From the NCBI GenBank assembly GCA_963977845.1, contig CAXBPZ010000016.1, positions 1-24,212 on the forward strand: 24,212 nucleotides of DNA, in the 5' to 3' direction. This document shows, one piece after another, positions 8,162 through 16,400 of this stretch. Every line of letters begins with the position of its first letter. Positions within the stretch are counted from its first letter, which is position 1. Source of the DNA: Methylopumilus sp003533095 (GTDB taxonomy: Bacteria > Pseudomonadota > Gammaproteobacteria > Burkholderiales > Methylophilaceae). The position numbers were made by a program, and so were the translations under genes. The notes under the pieces are model-generated. The model was given only the letters and a program-made list of their open reading frames with translations, was not told the origin of the DNA and ran no database searches.

Positions 8162-9951
8162 TTTTCTTCTACCCTTAAAATAGCTAAGAACGCTTCTTGA
8201 GGAATTTCAACATTCCCCACTTGCTTCATGCGCTTCTTACCCTCTTTTTGTTTTTCTAATAATTTCTTTTTACGTGTAATATCGCCACCATAACACTTTG
8301 CCAGCACGTTCTTACGCATCGCCTTAACGGTTTCACGCGCAATGATGTTAGCGCCAATTGAGGCTTGGATAGCCACATCAAACATTTGTCGTGGAATGAG
8401 TTCACGCATCTTAGCTGCGACTTCTCGTCCTCGATAAACACTATTGGATCGATGCACAATGAGGGAGAGTGCATCAACCCTATCCCCATTTACCATGATA
8501 TCAAGCTTCACCAAATCGGCTGCTCTAAATTCTAAAAATTCATAATCCATCGATGCGTAACCTTTTGAAATCGATTTCAATCGATCAAAAAAATCGAGCA
8601 CCACTTCATTAAGTGGCATTTCATAAGTCAGCATCACTTGACGACCTAAGTACTGCATGTTTTTTTGAATACCCCGCTTACCATTACATAAAGTCATGAC
8701 AGGGCCTACATAATCTTGTGGCATTAATAAATTAATAAGAATAATGGGTTCGCGAATTTCCTCAATACGAGAGGTATCAGGTAATTTAGAGGGGTTTTCA
8801 ATTTGTATCACCTCTCCATCTCTTTTTAAAAGTTCATACACCACCGTCGGTGCCGTCGTAATCAAATCCATATCGTACTCGCGCTCTAAACGCTCTTGCA
8901 CGATATCCATATGAAGAAGACCTAAGAAGCCACAACGGAATCCAAAACCTAACGCTGTGGAATTTTCTGGTTCAAAGCGAAGCGATGAATCATTTAAACT
9001 TAATTTTTCTAAAGCCGTTCTTAAGGCTTCAAATTGATTAGACTCTACAGGATAGAGTCCTGCAAACACTTGGGGTTTCACTTCTTTGAATCCGCTCAAG
9101 GGTTCTGCTGCAGGCTTATCCGCAATCGTGACCGTATCACCCACTTTAGCACTCACCAGTTCTTTAATGCCTGCAATAATAAAACCGACTTCACCTGCTG
9201 AGAGAGATTCCTTGCTTCTGGATTTTGGCGTAAAGACACCCACTTGTTCGCATAAGTATTGAGCGCCTGTGGCCATCAATTTAATTTTATCTTTAGGTTT
9301 TAAAACACCATCGACCACGCGCACTAACATCACAACGCCCACATAATTATCAAACCATGCATCAATGATGAGTGCTTTTAGAGGCTTCCTTGCATCCCCT
9401 TTAGGTGGCGGTACTTTGGATACAATCGTCTCGAGAACATCTTGAATACCCTCCCCTGTTTTAGCAGAGCAACGAATCGCATCAGTCGCATCTATACCAA
9501 TCACGTCTCCAATTTCTTCAATCACGCGATCAGGATCAGCGGATGGTAAATCAATTTTATTTAATACAGGGGTGACTTCAACACCTTGGTCAATGGCGGT
9601 GTAACAATTCGCAACCGTTTGCGCTTCTACACCTTGACTCGCATCCACAACTAAAAGTGCACCTTCACACGCAGCGAGAGAGCGACTCACTTCATAGGTG
9701 AAGTCAACGTGTCCTGGTGTATCAATGAGATTAAGGTTGTAGATTTTTCCGTCTAAGGCTTTGTATTGAAGGGCTGCTGTTTGTGCTTTGATGGTGATGC
9801 CGCGCTCGCGTTCAAGATCCATAGAATCTAAAACTTGGGCTTCCATCTCACGATCAGATAAACCACCGCAAGTTTGGATAATACGATCAGCCAAGGTCGA
9901 TTTGCCATGATCAATATGCGCGATGATTGAAAAGTTTCTAATGTTATCCAT
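8158..9951 (-). CDS. lepA: Elongation factor 4 (LepA), ribosome-associated GTPase
   Basis: LepA is a translational GTPase resembling EF-G; it has been linked to back-translocation, initiation and 30S assembly. The G domain has AHIDHGKST (11-19), RGITIKAQ (50-57), DTPGH (77-81) and NKID (131-134). EF-G-like domains follow, then the LepA-specific C-terminal domain with GGDITRKKKLLEKQKEGKKRMK. At 597 residues it has the usual length. The ribosome binding site is poor (GAAGG about 14 nt upstream). A strong hairpin separates it from mucD, so it probably has its own promoter in 9952-10061 or in the end of mucD, but I cannot point to a convincing one. Confidence 0.98.
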   Translation of the reverse strand: MDNIRNFSIIAHIDHGKSTLADRIIQTCGGLSDREMEAQVLDSMDLERERGITIKAQTAALQYKALDGKIYNLNLIDTPGHVDFTYEVSRSLAACEGALLVVDASQGVEAQTVANCYTAIDQGVEVTPVLNKIDLPSADPDRVIEEIGDVIGIDATDAIRCSAKTGEGIQDVLETIVSKVPPPKGDARKPLKALIIDAWFDNYVGVVMLVRVVDGVLKPKDKIKLMATGAQYLCEQVGVFTPKSRSKESLSAGEVGFIIAGIKELVSAKVGDTVTIADKPAAEPLSGFKEVKPQVFAGLYPVESNQFEALRTALEKLSLNDSSLRFEPENSTALGFGFRCGFLGLLHMDIVQERLEREYDMDLITTAPTVVYELLKRDGEVIQIENPSKLPDTSRIEEIREPIILINLLMPQDYVGPVMTLCNGKRGIQKNMQYLGRQVMLTYEMPLNEVVLDFFDRLKSISKGYASMDYEFLEFRAADLVKLDIMVNGDRVDALSLIVHRSNSVYRGREVAAKMRELIPRQMFDVAIQASIGANIIARETVKAMRKNVLAKCYGGDITRKKKLLEKQKEGKKRMKQVGNVEIPQEAFLAILRVEEK

Positions 9952-9983
9952 GCAGAATAATAATGCCTTCAGTTACCTAATAA

Positions 9984-10015
9984 CAAAGGCGCTTAAAACT
10001 CTTTAAGCGCCTTTG
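9984..10015 (-). terminator. 14-bp hairpin between mucD and lepA, probable terminator of the sigma-E operon
   Basis: CAAAGGCGCTTAAA (9984-9997) and TTTAAGCGCCTTTG (10002-10015) are exact inverted repeats around a 4-nt loop. On the minus strand the stem is followed by TTATTAGG, a short, imperfect U-tract. It lies 46 nt after the mucD stop and 32 nt before lepA. The stem is strong and GC-centred, so it is probably an intrinsic terminator or a partial attenuator. The stem is symmetric, but no gene on the plus strand reads into it. Confidence 0.7.
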
Positions 10016-10061
10016 ATTGAAAGCATGTATTTTACAACAAAGCTTTTACGCCGAGCTTAAT

Positions 10062-11486
10062 TTATCGATCATTCGTGATCTTTACGGGTACGTAGAGTGT
10101 CTCGTCATTTCGTAAAATGAGAAGCGCTACGGTCTTGCCATTTGGGATGGTCGCAACTTCTTTAGCGAAAGCATCTGCACTCTCTACTTCACTATTATTG
10201 AGTGCTAATACAATATCACCCCGACGAATCCCTGCGGCAGCGGCTGAGCCTTGAGCATCCACCACAAGCAAACCTTTTTTACCGCTCATTTTTTTACGTT
10301 GTTGCGGGGGCGCTTCTTTTAAGACTAAGCCTAAGCGATTCACTTCTGCTTTTTCAGGTGTCTTATTGTTTGCAATCACTTCAGCTTGATCAGACGGCAT
10401 TTCGCCTACAGTTAAATTAAGCGTCTTCACACTGCCTTTTCTAAAGACTTCAGCCACAACGGTTTTACCAGGCTTTGTATTGCCGACTGCTTTCGGTAAG
10501 TCAGAGGAAGACTCAATCACCTTGCCATCAAATTTAGTAATGACATCGCCTGGAAGAAGTCCCCCTTTTTCTGCAGGCGCTCCTTTTTCAATACCAGCCA
10601 CTAACGCACCATTTGTATTTTTCATACCAAATGACTCAGAAAGTTCTTTCGTTACTTCTTGAATTGCAATACCTAACCAACCACGAATCACCTTACCATT
10701 CGATTTTAATTGGCCCATCACATCCATCGCGACATTAATAGGAATCGCAAATGAGAGTCCCATGTAACCACCGGTACGACTATAAATTTGTGAATTGATA
10801 CCGATCACTTCACCTTTTAAATTAAATAAAGGACCACCCGAGTTACCTGGATTAATGGCCACATCAGTTTGAATAAAGGGTACAAAATTTTCTTGAGGGA
10901 GTGCACGACCTTTGGCGCTCACAATACCGACCGTCATCGTATTTTCTAAACCAAAAGGTGCGCCAATGGCAGCAACCCATTCGCCTACTTTAATCGTATC
11001 TGGATTTCCAATATTTACTTTTGGAAGATTATTTGCATTCACTTTTAATACAGCAACGTCCGTTCTTAAATCAATGCCAATGACTTTAGCTTTAAATTCA
11101 CGCTTGTCATTGAGTTTCACCATCACCTCATCTGCGTCTTTCACCACATGTGCGTTTGTTAAAATAAAGCCATCAGCCGATACAATAAATCCAGAACCTG
11201 TCGCATAGACTTGTTTCTCAGGTGTAGCTTGTTGACCGCGGCCGTTTTGAGGTGGCATACCTGGTGGCACTGGAATACCAAAACGCTTAAAGAATTCCTG
11301 CATCTGCTCATCTTCAGGAGAACCTGGCATCATTTGATTCGCACGATTTTTTTGAATCGAACTGATATTCACCACCACAGGGCTTTGTTTTTCAGCAAGT
11401 TCAGTAAAATCGGGAAGTTCCTTGGCAGCTAAACCCGTGACTAACAATAACTGAAATAGGCACACATAAAAAAGACGTCTTAACAT
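10062..11486 (-). CDS. mucD: Periplasmic serine protease/chaperone of the DegP/HtrA family (MucD)
   Basis: This protease degrades or refolds damaged envelope proteins. A signal peptide covers about 1-21 (MLRR, then a hydrophobic core ending GLAAKE). The trypsin-like triad is His113 (TNAHVV), Asp143 (RTDVAVLK) and Ser216 (NPGNSGGPLF). Two PDZ domains follow (roughly 255-360 and 380-470; the second holds GSAAAAGIRRGDIVLALN). At 474 residues it fits DegP/DegQ/MucD. A loop rich in Pro, Gln and Met (51-90) before the protease core fits the LA loop. It lies 24 nt after rseC with TAAGGA before the ATG. The position in the rpoE operon matches mucD of Pseudomonas and Betaproteobacteria. Confidence 0.96.
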   Translation of the reverse strand: MLRRLFYVCLFQLLLVTGLAAKELPDFTELAEKQSPVVVNISSIQKNRANQMMPGSPEDEQMQEFFKRFGIPVPPGMPPQNGRGQQATPEKQVYATGSGFIVSADGFILTNAHVVKDADEVMVKLNDKREFKAKVIGIDLRTDVAVLKVNANNLPKVNIGNPDTIKVGEWVAAIGAPFGLENTMTVGIVSAKGRALPQENFVPFIQTDVAINPGNSGGPLFNLKGEVIGINSQIYSRTGGYMGLSFAIPINVAMDVMGQLKSNGKVIRGWLGIAIQEVTKELSESFGMKNTNGALVAGIEKGAPAEKGGLLPGDVITKFDGKVIESSSDLPKAVGNTKPGKTVVAEVFRKGSVKTLNLTVGEMPSDQAEVIANNKTPEKAEVNRLGLVLKEAPPQQRKKMSGKKGLLVVDAQGSAAAAGIRRGDIVLALNNSEVESADAFAKEVATIPNGKTVALLILRNDETLYVPVKITNDR

Positions 11487-11510
11487 GGTCTAAATATTCC
11501 TTACGTAAAA

Positions 11511-11945
11511 TTATTTAAAACGAATCAATTGCGCTTCATTGTAAAACATTTGCATCTTTTCATTAATGAAACGCTTAATCATCACAATACCTAAAAATAA
11601 ACCTGTCACCGCCCCTATCAAGGTATAAAGCTCCACCATTTCTTTTGCAAAACTATTTGCAAGTAACATACCTAAAAACATTAAAAGAAGTGGCACGCCA
11701 TAGAGCATCAAAGAACTCTTAAGCATCAGCGTTTCATCAATACCTAAGATCACAATATCACCTAGCTTGGCATTTAAATCATTGCGGGTTTCGATATGGC
11801 CTGATTGATGTGAAAAAATTTTACCCCAAATAGAATTGCCACATCCTCGAACCTGCCCGCATAACCCACAGGGTTTAGTTCGAACCACTTCGAGTGTGAC
11901 ACGTTCTTTTGACGCTTTGATCACCACCGCTTGTTCTTCAATCAT
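11511..11945 (-). CDS. rseC: RseC/MucC-family inner-membrane protein
   Basis: RseC proteins are small inner-membrane proteins of sigma-E operons; RseC has been linked to sigma-E control and to reduction of the SoxR iron-sulfur cluster. The 144 residues contain a cysteine-rich N-terminal motif (Cys26, Cys29, Cys35 in CGLCGQVRGCG) and two hydrophobic segments (about 74-97 and 105-123). The ATG directly follows the rseB stop (TAAATG). The cysteine pattern plus the operon position make the family call good; the biochemical role is not settled. Confidence 0.92.
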   Translation of the reverse strand: MIEEQAVVIKASKERVTLEVVRTKPCGLCGQVRGCGNSIWGKIFSHQSGHIETRNDLNAKLGDIVILGIDETLMLKSSLMLYGVPLLLMFLGMLLANSFAKEMVELYTLIGAVTGLFLGIVMIKRFINEKMQMFYNEAQLIRFK

Positions 11946-12932
11946 TTAATGTGCTTTGACATCCTGAATTGAATTTGAAATTTTTTGAATAGTACCTTGA
12001 GGCACTTCACCCACCACCATAATCTGGTTACCATTCATCACTCTTGCATGAACATAAGACGCACCCACTTGCGTTTCCCCAATACGTGACTTATGTCCTT
12101 TAGGAATAGGATTGACAAATAAAGATACAAAAGAGAGTCCATCTGAAAATACCCATTGATGAACAAGTTGTGGAGGATTGCCCATCATTCGTGTCACATG
12201 ACTCACCTCTCGGTAGCCTGCAGGTAAGTTTGCAATCGTACAATATTTCTCATCTGAAATTCTGTTATCCGATACTTCATCCATGATGTATTTCTTGTGC
12301 GTGTCGACACTCGGCTTAAACCAATTTAAATCTTGGTTCGTAAACAATGCAATTTGATTGAAGCTTGCCTGTTCAATAATTTTTTGTTGCTGATCGAGAA
12401 TACTCATTTTTAGAATGAGGCCATACTCTTTATCCAACCATAACTTATAAAGATATCGATACTCGTCTTTGGGCTCAAGATAAACAATTTGCGCATCACG
12501 ACCTCCTATCCTTTCTTGGTCAGAGAAACGAAGGGTGTAGATCGCTTTCACGCTTTCAATATCGGCAGGCAAAATGGCGGGAAAAAGACTTTGATTCTGT
12601 CTTTTTTGAATCATGACATTTTCTTTATTTGGATTAAAGACCACCATATTATTGCCACGAGATAAAGCTTCGCGTGGCTTGCCATCTAAGGTCACAATAC
12701 GCGCAAATTCTTCCGAGCCATTATTTAAATGGGTAATCTCGATGGACCGAATATCTTGATGATTTTGGTAGAGAAAAATACCTTTATAACTTAATTTACG
12801 CGCAGCTTGCGAAGCTTTTTCTAAATGAAGCCAAGGATCTTCAGCGCTTTGCGCAAATAAACTTAAAACAAAAAGAAATAAACCAAGAGAGAGTCGCTGC
12901 ATAAAGAAATTATTTAGCTTGCGTTTCCACAT
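11946..12932 (-). CDS. rseB: Sigma-E regulator RseB/MucB, periplasmic
   Basis: RseB binds the periplasmic part of the anti-sigma factor RseA and protects it from proteolysis until lipid or LPS stress signals are sensed. The mature part begins about AEDPWLHLEKASQAARKLSYKG, the usual lipoprotein-carrier-like fold, and the C-terminal domain includes NLPAGYREVSH and VHQWVFSDGLSFVSLF. A signal peptide precedes it. The start is uncertain. The ATG at 12932 overlaps rseA by 23 nt and gives a basic n-region (WKRK). The ATG at 12905, 4 nt after the rseA stop, gives a shorter but adequate signal peptide. Neither has a clear ribosome binding site, which suggests coupling to rseA. Confidence 0.95.
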   Translation of the reverse strand: MWKRKLNNFFMQRLSLGLFLFVLSLFAQSAEDPWLHLEKASQAARKLSYKGIFLYQNHQDIRSIEITHLNNGSEEFARIVTLDGKPREALSRGNNMVVFNPNKENVMIQKRQNQSLFPAILPADIESVKAIYTLRFSDQERIGGRDAQIVYLEPKDEYRYLYKLWLDKEYGLILKMSILDQQQKIIEQASFNQIALFTNQDLNWFKPSVDTHKKYIMDEVSDNRISDEKYCTIANLPAGYREVSHVTRMMGNPPQLVHQWVFSDGLSFVSLFVNPIPKGHKSRIGETQVGASYVHARVMNGNQIMVVGEVPQGTIQKISNSIQDVKAH

Positions 12933-13368
12933 AGAATGCGACAGTCGTCGGCGCTAACATTTGGTGGGCTTCAATGTATTCATTTGGGATGTCTTCCGCA
13001 ATTTCAACAGCATTGGATGGCTTCATATGAAGGGGATTCATTGTGATCATCGCACCCACAAAGAGTACCGCAATAAATGATGCCGCAACAGGCCAAGACA
13101 TCCAATCAAAATTAGAAATCGCCATCACATCAGATAGTTTTTTATCTTTATTAAATTGAATCTGAATAGGCTCTTTATCAATCGCATCTAAAATGGATTG
13201 AGATGAGAGTGTCGCATCACTTAGTTCATTATTCATCGAATCACGAATCAGTTGATACGTTTCAAAACGCTCACGTAAGCGCTTGTCTTTAATAATCTCG
13301 GACACGGCTTGACTCGAGCTTTTAATATCAAGTTCGTCATCGAGGAGTGTTGAAATTTTTTCTTTCAT
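12910..13368 (-). CDS. rseA: Anti-sigma-E factor RseA/MucA
   Basis: RseA holds sigma-E inactive at the inner membrane. The 152 residues start with a cytoplasmic sigma-binding domain (MKEKISTLLDDELD, then RFETYQLIRDSMNNEL at 34-49, the usual pattern). One membrane segment (about 93-110, PVAASFIAVLFVGAMITM) and a short periplasmic tail follow, where DegS- and RseP-type cleavage and RseB binding would occur. AAGGA lies 8 nt before the ATG. It is 22 nt downstream of rpoE. It is short compared with E. coli RseA (216 residues), mainly in the periplasmic part. Confidence 0.93.
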   Translation of the reverse strand: MKEKISTLLDDELDIKSSSQAVSEIIKDKRLRERFETYQLIRDSMNNELSDATLSSQSILDAIDKEPIQIQFNKDKKLSDVMAISNFDWMSWPVAASFIAVLFVGAMITMNPLHMKPSNAVEIAEDIPNEYIEAHQMLAPTTVAFYVETQAK

Positions 13369-13390
13369 ATAACTTTTCCTTAAAATAAAT

Positions 13391-14110
13391 CTACCAACGT
13401 TTATTATTGTGTTGAGACAATAATGGTTTTAATTTCTCTGCAATTGTTTCTCGTGCTCTAAAAATACGTGAACGGACGGTACCAATGGGGCAATCCATGA
13501 GCTCAGCAATTTCTTCATAACTTAAGCCCTCAATTTCACGTAAGGTAATCGCAACCTTTAATTCTTCCGGTAAGGATTCAATCGCCGCATTCACTGTAAT
13601 ACCAATCTCTTTCGTCAGAAGCGTCGTCTCAGGGTTATCAGCTTCTGCGACTTGATGGGTTTCTTCAAACTCACCATCTTCATTTTCAAACTCGGTCATA
13701 TTGCGCGGACGCTTCCCCATCGCAACCAAATGATTCTTTGCGGTATTAATACCTATGCGATAAAGCCATGTATAAAAAGCACTATCCCCTCTAAAATTGG
13801 GCAAAGCGCGATAGGCTTTGATAAAAGTCTCTTGCACAATATCTTCAACTTCAGTCTGATCCCTGACCATACGCGTGAGGATACGGCCTAATTTTCTATG
13901 GTATTTTTCAACCAAAAGTCCAAAGGCTTTTTTATCCCCTTTTTGCGCACTTTCGACCAACACTTGATCGAGCGCACGATTCGGATTTTCTACTTTTTCA
14001 CTCACAAGATGGGCCGGTGGTGGTTCAACATGCTCTGAAGTATACACGGCAGGCTGATCTTGAACGAGTGATAATTTAGTTTGTTCTATGTTATTGTTAA
14101 GCATTGACAT
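13391..14110 (-). CDS. rpoE: RNA polymerase sigma factor RpoE (AlgU), with N-terminal extension
   Basis: This is the ECF sigma factor that directs the envelope-stress response. Region 2 is clear (EDIVQETFIKAYRALPNFRG, then SAFYTWLYRIGINTAKN, about 89-126) and so is region 4 (ESLPEELKVAITLREIEGLSYEEIAEL, then GTVRSRIFRARE, about 178-221). I chose the ATG at 14110 because GGTGG lies 10 nt before it. An in-frame ATG at 14149 would add 13 residues. From 14110 the protein has 239 residues. The conserved core begins at residue 48 (DQVLVESAQKGDKKAF) but at residue 7 in the 191-residue E. coli protein, so about 41 extra residues, rich in Glu, Pro and Val, are predicted. No better internal start was found. 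Confidence 0.95.
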   Translation of the reverse strand: MSMLNNNIEQTKLSLVQDQPAVYTSEHVEPPPAHLVSEKVENPNRALDQVLVESAQKGDKKAFGLLVEKYHRKLGRILTRMVRDQTEVEDIVQETFIKAYRALPNFRGDSAFYTWLYRIGINTAKNHLVAMGKRPRNMTEFENEDGEFEETHQVAEADNPETTLLTKEIGITVNAAIESLPEELKVAITLREIEGLSYEEIAELMDCPIGTVRSRIFRARETIAEKLKPLLSQHNNKRW

Positions 14111-14179
14111 CGTTTTTAATCCACCCCTGAATGAATCTAAAAAAATCAAAAAAACTTAAAACATACTATATATATGTTG

Positions 14180-14207
14180 ATGGACGCCCTCTCCTTTAAT
14201 TAGTTCA
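14180..14207 (-). promoter_or_regulatory. Possible sigma-E autoregulatory promoter of the rpoE operon
   Basis: The minus strand has TGAACTA (14201-14207), a 16-nt spacer and TCCAT (14180-14184), resembling the sigma-E elements GGAACTT and TCTGA. The -35 core GAACT is exact and the spacing is right, but the -10 is only a partial match. It sits about 70 nt before the chosen rpoE start. rpoE genes are commonly autoregulated, which fits. The gap 14111-14222 also contains an AT-rich block (TATATATAGTATG) that could provide a sigma-70 -10 for rpoE or nadB. Confidence 0.4.
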
Positions 14208-14222
14208 TGAAAAATACACAAA

Positions 14223-15845
14223 ATGTTACGTTGTGATGTACTCATTATAGGTAGCGGTCTAGCTGGCCTCACCTCGGCCTTAAAACTCGCGACCCACAAA
14301 AAAGTACTCATCGTGAGTAAGCGTGAGCTATCAGATAGTTCAAGCCAGTGGGCGCAAGGCGGTGTTGCGGCTGTGATGTCTGATGAGGACTCTATTGAAA
14401 GCCACGTCAAAGATACCGAATATGTAGGGGGTGGTCTAACAGATCCCAAGGTCGCGACTTTTGTGGCATCAAAAGGTAAAGAAGCCATTCAATGGCTTAA
14501 CGATTTACACGTGCCCTTTAGTCGAGATGAAACCACACACCAATTCCATTTAACCAAAGAAGGTGGTCATAGTCATAGACGTGTAGTACACGCCAAAGAT
14601 GCGACGGGCAAAGCCATACAGGCCACTTTAAGTGAAAAGGTCAAAGCGCATCCTAATATCACCATCCTAGAAAACCATATTGCGGTTGATCTCATCACGG
14701 AAAAAAAATCTTTAAAGGTTGAGAAAATAAAATCCAATCGATGCTTAGGGGCTTATGTCTTAAATAATAAGACTGGCAAGGTGATCACGGTCGCATCTCA
14801 AGAGACCATTCTTGCGGCGGGTGGGGTCAGTAAAGTTTATCTCTACACCACCAACCCTGATGTGAGCACAGGCGATGGTGTCGCGATGGCATGGCGCGCG
14901 GGTTGTCGCGTGGCCAATATGGAATTCATTCAATTTCATCCCACCTGTCTTTATCACCCTAAAGCTAAATCTTTTTTAATCTCTGAAATTGTAAGGGGTG
15001 AAGGTGGTCTTTTAAAATTACCTGATGGTTCGCGCTTCATGGATGAATATGACGCAAGAGGTGAATTGGCGTCACGCGATATCGTGGCACGCGCGATTGA
15101 CTTTGAAATGAAAAAACGTGGTATCGATTGTGTCTATTTGGATATCTCTCATAAGTCACCTGATTTTATTAAATCTCAATTTCCAACGATTTATGCACGC
15201 TGTTTAGAGTTAGGCATTGATATCACTAAAGAGTGGATTCCAGTGGTGCCTGCGGCGCACTACAGTTGTGGTGGGGTCATGACCAACCTATCGGGCCAAA
15301 CGGATTTAGCGCACCTTTATGCGATTGGTGAAACGGCTTACACCGGACTTCATGGTGCCAATCGTTTAGCGAGTAATTCCCTTCTTGAATGTTTGGTGTT
15401 TGGTGATGCGGTCGCAAAATATATTACTCATTCAAAAATAGAATCACCAAATTTTGATTTACCTCACTGGGACGAGAGTCGTGTGACCGATGCGGATGAA
15501 GAAATTTTGATCACACACACCTGGAATGAGTTACGCCGTTTCATGTGGAATTATGTCGGCATTGTGAGGACCAATAAACGTTTATCTCGAGCACTGCATC
15601 GCATTCATATGTTACGTGATGAGGTGCATGAGTTTTATACAAACTTTAAAGTGAGTCATAACCTCATTGAATTAAGAAATCTTTTACAAGTGGCAGAACT
15701 CATTGTGGAGTCAGCCATAGCGCGACATGAAAGTCGCGGACTTCATTTTAGTCGTGATTATCCAAAACAATTAAAAGTTGCAAAACCGACGATTCTCACA
15801 CCTTCTAATTTTTATTCGCTCCTTGATCACGATCACGGACATTAA
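14223..15845 (+). CDS. nadB: L-aspartate oxidase NadB
   Basis: NadB oxidises L-aspartate to iminoaspartate with FAD, the first step of de novo NAD synthesis; NadA, an Fe-S enzyme, does the next. The FAD-binding motif IIGSGLAGL is at 8-16, followed by SSQWAQGGVAAV (40-51). HPTCLYHP, ELASRDIVARAI and the FAD-contact segment ETAYTGLHGANRLASNSLLE distinguish NadB from succinate dehydrogenase SdhA. At 540 residues it has a normal length. The ATG at 14223 is the first possible start (an in-frame TGA lies 15 nt upstream), yet no ribosome binding site is visible. It is divergent from rpoE, an adjacency known in Betaproteobacteria and Gammaproteobacteria. Confidence 0.97.
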   Translation: MLRCDVLIIGSGLAGLTSALKLATHKKVLIVSKRELSDSSSQWAQGGVAAVMSDEDSIESHVKDTEYVGGGLTDPKVATFVASKGKEAIQWLNDLHVPFSRDETTHQFHLTKEGGHSHRRVVHAKDATGKAIQATLSEKVKAHPNITILENHIAVDLITEKKSLKVEKIKSNRCLGAYVLNNKTGKVITVASQETILAAGGVSKVYLYTTNPDVSTGDGVAMAWRAGCRVANMEFIQFHPTCLYHPKAKSFLISEIVRGEGGLLKLPDGSRFMDEYDARGELASRDIVARAIDFEMKKRGIDCVYLDISHKSPDFIKSQFPTIYARCLELGIDITKEWIPVVPAAHYSCGGVMTNLSGQTDLAHLYAIGETAYTGLHGANRLASNSLLECLVFGDAVAKYITHSKIESPNFDLPHWDESRVTDADEEILITHTWNELRRFMWNYVGIVRTNKRLSRALHRIHMLRDEVHEFYTNFKVSHNLIELRNLLQVAELIVESAIARHESRGLHFSRDYPKQLKVAKPTILTPSNFYSLLDHDHGH

Positions 15846-15920
15846 AATAATTTTAAAAACTAACCCCCTAGCCCTTTCATCCCCTATAAAATATTAATAA
15901 AACATAAGAAGGAAATTGTT

Positions 15921-16400
15921 ATGCAAGTCTCCATGAACACAGTGGTCACCATGACCTACGAACTTAAAGATGCTGATGGTGTTGTTTTAGAATCCAGTGA
16001 TCAGCCTGTGGCCTATCTTCATGGTGGCTATGACAATATTTTTCCAAAAGTAGAAGAAGCCATGCATGGGAAAAATATTGGCGATACGATTGAATTAGCC
16101 CTAGAACCTGTGGATGCATTTGGTGAATACGATGCAGAACTTGTTCAGGTGGAACCTGCTTCAGCTTTCCCTCAAGAAAATTTAAAAGAGGGTGCACAAT
16201 TCGAAGGCGAAGACGAAACCGGTGAAGTGATTTTATATACCGTCACAAATATTGCAGATGGTAAAGTGGTCGTGGATGGCAATCATCCATGGGCCGGTCA
16301 ACGCATTATTTTTAAAGCGACGATTAAAGATGTGCGCTCAGCAAATCAAGAAGAAGTCTCTCACCAGCACGTGCACGGTGCCGGTGGTCATCATCATTAA
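15921..16400 (+). CDS. slyD: FKBP-type peptidyl-prolyl isomerase of the SlyD family
   Basis: SlyD-type proteins are cytoplasmic prolyl isomerases and chaperones; E. coli SlyD also binds nickel through a His-rich tail and helps hydrogenase maturation. Here the FKBP domain (about 1-70, with VVTMTYELKDADG and AYLHGGYDNIFP) is interrupted by the insert-in-flap chaperone domain (about 73-120) and resumes at NHPWAGQ (121-127), the family signature. The tail ends HQHVHGAGGHHH, with six histidines in twelve residues, much shorter than in E. coli. AAGGAA lies 6 nt before the ATG. The 75-nt gap after nadB has an AT-rich TATAAA (15885-15890) but no good -35. The stop overlaps the suhB stop. Confidence 0.93.
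   Translation: MQVSMNTVVTMTYELKDADGVVLESSDQPVAYLHGGYDNIFPKVEEAMHGKNIGDTIELALEPVDAFGEYDAELVQVEPASAFPQENLKEGAQFEGEDETGEVILYTVTNIADGKVVVDGNHPWAGQRIIFKATIKDVRSANQEEVSHQHVHGAGGHHH

Noticed and set aside
8256..8489. 77-codon minus-strand frame inside lepA
   Set aside because: It overlaps lepA in another frame over the conserved C-terminal part of LepA.
14161..14177. AT-rich palindrome-like block between rpoE and nadB as a regulator site
   Set aside because: Only the outer 5 bp of each side match; alternating TA sequence gives such partial symmetry by chance.
14156..14488. 110-codon minus-strand frame opposite the start of nadB and across the nadB-rpoE gap
   Set aside because: It is antisense to clearly conserved NadB FAD-binding sequence and has no recognisable features.
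15964..16197. 77-codon minus-strand frame opposite slyD
   Set aside because: Antisense to the FKBP domain; its His/Gln-rich composition comes from slyD codons read backwards.
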